NCBI RefSeq assembly: GCF_000875895.1
Contig: NZ_JXCF01000007.1
Coordinates: forward strand, 558,001-622,000
Direction of reading: 5' to 3'
DNA length: 64,000 nucleotides
Source: Staphylococcus gallinarum
GTDB taxonomy: Bacteria; Bacillota; Bacilli; Staphylococcales; Staphylococcaceae
The notes under the pieces were generated by a model. It was not told the DNA's origin and did not search any database. It was given only the letters and a program-made list of their open reading frames with translations. The position numbers and the translations under genes were made by a program. This document shows positions 61,185 to 64,000 of this stretch, piece after piece. Positions within the stretch are counted from its first letter, which is position 1, and each line of letters starts with the position of its first letter.

Positions 61185-61958
61185 CTAACTATCTATAACC
61201 CCGCCAAATCGACGTTGGCGTGATTGATAAATTTTAATACAATTTATTAACTCTTCTTTGTCGAAGTCGGGCCACAATTTTTCATTGAAAATAAATTCAC
61301 TATATGATGCTTGCCAAATTAGGAAATTACTAATTCTTTGCTCTCCTGAAGTTCTAATTAGCAATTCCGGATCTGGATAACGATGTGTCATTAGGTGTTT
61401 TTCTATCATTGCTTCATTAATCGAATCACTTGTAAGTCCCTCATTAGATAATTCATCGAATATTGTTTTCATACTCTGCACAATTTCTGCACGACCGCCA
61501 TAGTTCAATGCAAAGATTAAACGTAAGCCGGTGTTGTCTTTCGTTTCTTCAATCGCTTTATTGATAGCTTTTAATGTTGAATCTGGCAAGTGTTCCATAA
61601 AACCAATTGTTTCAACTTTTACATTTTTTTCAATCAATTCTGGTAAAAATGTTTTCAAGAAATTAACAGGTAAATTCATGATATAGTTAACTTCACTTTT
61701 AGGTCTAGACCAATTTTCTGTAGAAAACGCATATAACGTTAAGTATTTAATACCTAAATCACTAGCTTCTCTAGTAATTTCTTTAACTGTTTGCATACCT
61801 TGATAATGACCCTTGATGCGAGGTAACTTTCTTTTTTTTGCCCATCGACCATTTCCGTCCATTATGATTGCAACATGTTCTGGTATATTATGTAAGTCTA
61901 TTTCAGAATTTAATTGCTGTGATTGTTTCTTTTTCTGTTTATTTAACTTTTTAAACAT
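61185..61958 (-). CDS. uppS: Undecaprenyl diphosphate synthase
   Basis: Cis-prenyltransferase of 257 residues that makes C55 undecaprenyl diphosphate, the lipid carrier of cell wall and teichoic acid synthesis. HVAIIMDGNGRWAKKR (about residues 28-43) with the catalytic Asp, the TLYAFSTENW segment, LNYGGRAEI and the RTSGEQRISNFLIWQASYSE C-terminal motif are all present. It lies upstream of cdsA and is separated from frr by the frr terminator. Confidence 0.96.
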   Translation of the reverse strand: MFKKLNKQKKKQSQQLNSEIDLHNIPEHVAIIMDGNGRWAKKRKLPRIKGHYQGMQTVKEITREASDLGIKYLTLYAFSTENWSRPKSEVNYIMNLPVNFLKTFLPELIEKNVKVETIGFMEHLPDSTLKAINKAIEETKDNTGLRLIFALNYGGRAEIVQSMKTIFDELSNEGLTSDSINEAMIEKHLMTHRYPDPELLIRTSGEQRISNFLIWQASYSEFIFNEKLWPDFDKEELINCIKIYQSRQRRFGGVIDS

Positions 61959-62066
61959 GGTATTTCCTCCGAGCTTGCGTCTCTCTGTTTATTATAATAG
62001 GTTCACGATACATTTATCTACCATTTTATCATAATAGATAAGCACGTTGAATAAACAAATAAAAAA

Positions 62067-62096
62067 ACTGTACCAAAGTCCTATTTGATACAGTTC
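62067..62096 (-). terminator. Terminator of frr
   Basis: Arms AACTGTAcCAAA and TTTGaTACAGTT (one mismatch) with a six-base loop. The minus-strand tail is a run of seven T. It ends the pyrH-frr unit and separates it from uppS. Confidence 0.92.
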
Positions 62097-62183
62097 AGAT
62101 AAAATTATGCATTGCTATAATAATTATGATGACATGCTTACGCAATATGCTCATAACTTAGAATAAATGCATTCTTACCATGT

Positions 62184-62738
62184 TTATACTGACATTATAT
62201 CTTTTTCTTTTTCGTCTAATAGTTCATCTACTTGTTTAATAGAATCGTCAGTTAACTTTTGAACATCCTCTGTTTGAGATCTTAAATCATCCTCAGTGAT
62301 GTCGCCATCTTTTTGTTGTTTTTTAAGTTCGTCATTAGAATCACGGCGAACATTTCTAATTGCAACTTTAGCATTTTCACCGATTTTTTTAACGTCTTTA
62401 ACTAATTCTTTACGACGCTCCTCAGTTAATGCTGGTACACTAATACGAATTACTTCACCATCACTTGAAGGATTAACACCAAGATTTGCAGCATTAATTG
62501 CTTTTTCAATATCAGCAACAGAAGACTTGTCATATGGAGAAATCACTAATAAACGTGCTTCTGGCACATTGATGCTTGCTAATTGTTGAACTGGTGTAGG
62601 TGCACCATAATAATCAACTGTTACTCCGTTTAATAAATTAGAATTGGCTCTACCTGCACTGATATTAGCTAATTCTCTTGATAGATTATCAATAGATTTT
62701 TTCATTTTTGACTTTGTGTCTTGAAGAATGTCACTCAT
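62184..62738 (-). CDS. frr: Ribosome recycling factor
   Basis: 184-residue factor that with EF-G splits ribosomes after termination. A three-helix bundle: [26 protein letters not shown] (about residues 11-36), then [18 protein letters not shown] and [40 protein letters not shown]. The start is the ATG nine bases after AGGAG; the ATG two codons upstream is too close to that site. It follows pyrH by 16 bp, in the conserved tsf-pyrH-frr order. Confidence 0.96.
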   Translation of the reverse strand: MSDILQDTKSKMKKSIDNLSRELANISAGRANSNLLNGVTVDYYGAPTPVQQLASINVPEARLLVISPYDKSSVADIEKAINAANLGVNPSSDGEVIRISVPALTEERRKELVKDVKKIGENAKVAIRNVRRDSNDELKKQQKDGDITEDDLRSQTEDVQKLTDDSIKQVDELLDEKEKDIMSV

Positions 62739-62754
62739 TGTCATACACTCCTAA

Positions 62755-63477
62755 TTATTTTGTAATTAAAGTTCCTATTTTTTCGCCCATTACAGCACGT
62801 TTAATATTACCTTCTTCTGTAATTGAAAATACATTTAATGGAATATTATTATCCATACAGAATGATGATGCTGTTGAGTCCATTACTTGTAAACCTTCTT
62901 GTAACATTTGAATATGAGTAAGGTGTTCATATTTGACCGCGCTTGAATCTACTTTAGGATCTGCAGAATAAACGCCATCAACGTTATTTTTACCCATCAA
63001 GATAACATCAGCTTCAACTTCCGCTGCACGTAAAGCTGCAGTTGTGTCAGTAGAAAAGTATGGATTACCTATTCCAGCTGCGAAAATTACAACACGTTTT
63101 TTCTCTAAATGTCTGATTGCACGGCGTCGAATGTATGGTTCTGCTACTTGTTTCATTTCAATTGAAGTTAAAACGCGCGTATCACATTCTAGTTGCTCTA
63201 AACTGTCTTGTAATGCTAATGCATTCATTACAGTAGCTAACATACCCATATAATCCGCTGTACCACGATCCATACCGAGGTCACTACCTGTCTTACCTCT
63301 CCAAATATTGCCGCCACCAACGATGACTGCAATTTCGCAATCCATCTTAGCAACTTCTGCCACTTGTTCAGCAACACTTTTTATAATGATTGGATTAATT
63401 CCAAAACCATCCTCACCTGCTAGTGCTTCGCCACTTAATTTTAAAACAACACGTTTGTATTTAGAAGTTTGAGCCAT
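62755..63477 (-). CDS. pyrH: UMP kinase
   Basis: Amino-acid-kinase family enzyme of 240 residues that phosphorylates UMP to [18 protein letters not shown] (about residues 14-28), [27 protein letters not shown] and [27 protein letters not shown] are typical. The start ATG (MAQTSKYKR) follows AGAGAGGATAAGAC; the longer frame of 18 extra residues is rejected. It is between tsf and frr, and a hairpin lies upstream in the tsf-pyrH gap. Confidence 0.96.
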   Translation of the reverse strand: MAQTSKYKRVVLKLSGEALAGEDGFGINPIIIKSVAEQVAEVAKMDCEIAVIVGGGNIWRGKTGSDLGMDRGTADYMGMLATVMNALALQDSLEQLECDTRVLTSIEMKQVAEPYIRRRAIRHLEKKRVVIFAAGIGNPYFSTDTTAALRAAEVEADVILMGKNNVDGVYSADPKVDSSAVKYEHLTHIQMLQEGLQVMDSTASSFCMDNNIPLNVFSITEEGNIKRAVMGEKIGTLITK

Positions 63478-63521
63478 TGTCTTATCCTCTCTATTGTAAA
63501 AATATGTAATTGATACAAGTA

Positions 63522-63589
63522 AAGAAGACACAATAGGTCTTCCAATACAAAAGTAAATCTTTCATATGGAGCACAAAAGGTGTCTTCTT
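63522..63589 (-). terminator. Hairpin between tsf and pyrH
   Basis: AAGAAGACAC (63522-63531) pairs with GTGTCTTCTT (63580-63589), with a large internal loop of about 48 bases. The minus-strand tail TTTACTTGTATC is only modestly T-rich, so it may be a partial terminator reducing pyrH-frr expression against tsf. Confidence 0.6.
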
Positions 63590-63610
63590 TCTTGTTCAAG
63601 CTATGAAAAA

Positions 63611-64000
63611 TTATTTCATTTGTCCTTTAACTTCGTCAGCAAAGTTTTCTTCGCGTTTTTCCATTCCTTCGCCTACTTCATAACGTACGAAGTCAACAAG
63701 TTTTCCACCTTTAGATTTTAAGAAAGCTTCAACTGTTTGATCAGGATCTTTTACAAAGTTTTGGTCAACTGCACAAATTTCTTGTAAATATTTACGTAAA
63801 CGACCTTCTACCATTTTTTCAACGATATTTTCTGGTTTACCTTCATTTAATGCTTGTTGTTTTAATACTTCTCTTTCGTGAGCAATTTCATCTTCACTTA
63901 CTTGTTCAGATGAAACATATTTAGGATTGATTGCCGCAATGTGCATTGCTACATCTTTTGCTGCTTCAGCATCAGTAGAACCTTCTACTACTGTTAATAC
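63611..64000 (-). CDS. tsf: Elongation factor Ts, 3' part (partial)
   Basis: Guanine nucleotide exchange factor for EF-Tu. The C-terminal 129 residues are in the window, and the frame stays open to the right edge, so the 5' part lies outside. [51 protein letters not shown] is the conserved dimer and coiled-coil region, ending with [19 protein letters not shown]. Its usual partner rpsB would be the next gene upstream. Confidence 0.95.
   Translation of the reverse strand, partial: VLTVVEGSTDAEAAKDVAMHIAAINPKYVSSEQVSEDEIAHEREVLKQQALNEGKPENIVEKMVEGRLRKYLQEICAVDQNFVKDPDQTVEAFLKSKGGKLVDFVRYEVGEGMEKREENFADEVKGQMK

Overview
The window is a 64 kb piece of a low-GC chromosome from Bacillota, almost certainly the genus Staphylococcus. 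The evidence is the gene order hflX-gpx-hfq-miaA-glpDKF-glpP-mutLS-miaB-kor-ymdB-rny-recA-cinA-pgsA, then ymf genes-ftsK-rnjB-pnp-rpsO-ribF-truB-rbfA, then infB-nusA-rimP-polC-proS-rseP-cdsA-uppS-frr-pyrH-tsf, together with strong GGAGG ribosome binding sites and frequent TTG/GTG starts. Several proteins (RecA C-terminus, Hfq, the linkers of MutS and MutL) differ from the S. aureus versions as I remember them, so I read it as another staphylococcal species and do not name it. Nearly all genes are on the minus strand. Only three protein genes are on the plus strand: a glutathione peroxidase homologue, a 71-residue orphan and a WYL-type regulator. I see no tRNA, rRNA, CRISPR array, prophage or insertion sequence.

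Region 1 (1-10.9 kb) holds hflX, gpx, hfq-miaA, an alpha/beta hydrolase and the glycerol block glpD, glpK, glpF, an S66 peptidase and glpP. The glpF and glpD leaders each contain a terminator-like hairpin, fitting control by GlpP antitermination. The glpF promoter has a perfect match to the CcpA cre consensus. Region 2 (10.9-23.8 kb) holds mutS-mutL mismatch repair, miaB-ricA-thiW, a thiamine-binding-type protein, a poly-gamma-glutamate-hydrolase-like enzyme, korAB, ymdB and the 71-residue orphan. Region 3 (24-37 kb) holds rny, SOS-controlled recA, cinA, pgsA, a RodZ-like protein, a DUF3388 protein, the EF-P modification genes ymfI-ymfH-ymfF, a GntR regulator and the FtsK/SpoIIIE translocase. 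Region 4 (37-44.3 kb) holds RNase J2, PNPase, S15, RibF, TruB and RbfA.

Region 5 (44.3-47.7 kb) is the accessory spot. It splits the usually contiguous infB-rbfA genes with a plus-strand WYL-domain regulator, a convergent gene whose product resembles the uracil-DNA-glycosylase superfamily, about 800 bp of gene-less AT-rich DNA, and an 88-bp palindromic element of Bacilli type. This is the best candidate for an undescribed system. Region 6 (47.7-64 kb) is core again: infB-ylxQ-ylxR-nusA-rimP, polC, proS, rseP, cdsA, uppS, frr, pyrH and the 3' part of tsf, which runs off the window.

Functionally the window brings together RNA decay (rny, ricA, rnjB, pnp, hfq), tRNA and ribosome maturation (miaA, miaB, truB, rbfA, rimP, ylxQ, hflX), DNA repair and replication (mutSL, recA, polC, ftsK), envelope lipid synthesis (pgsA, cdsA, uppS, rseP) and glycerol use. 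Many transcription units end in clear hairpin plus T-run terminators, which allow operon boundaries to be drawn.
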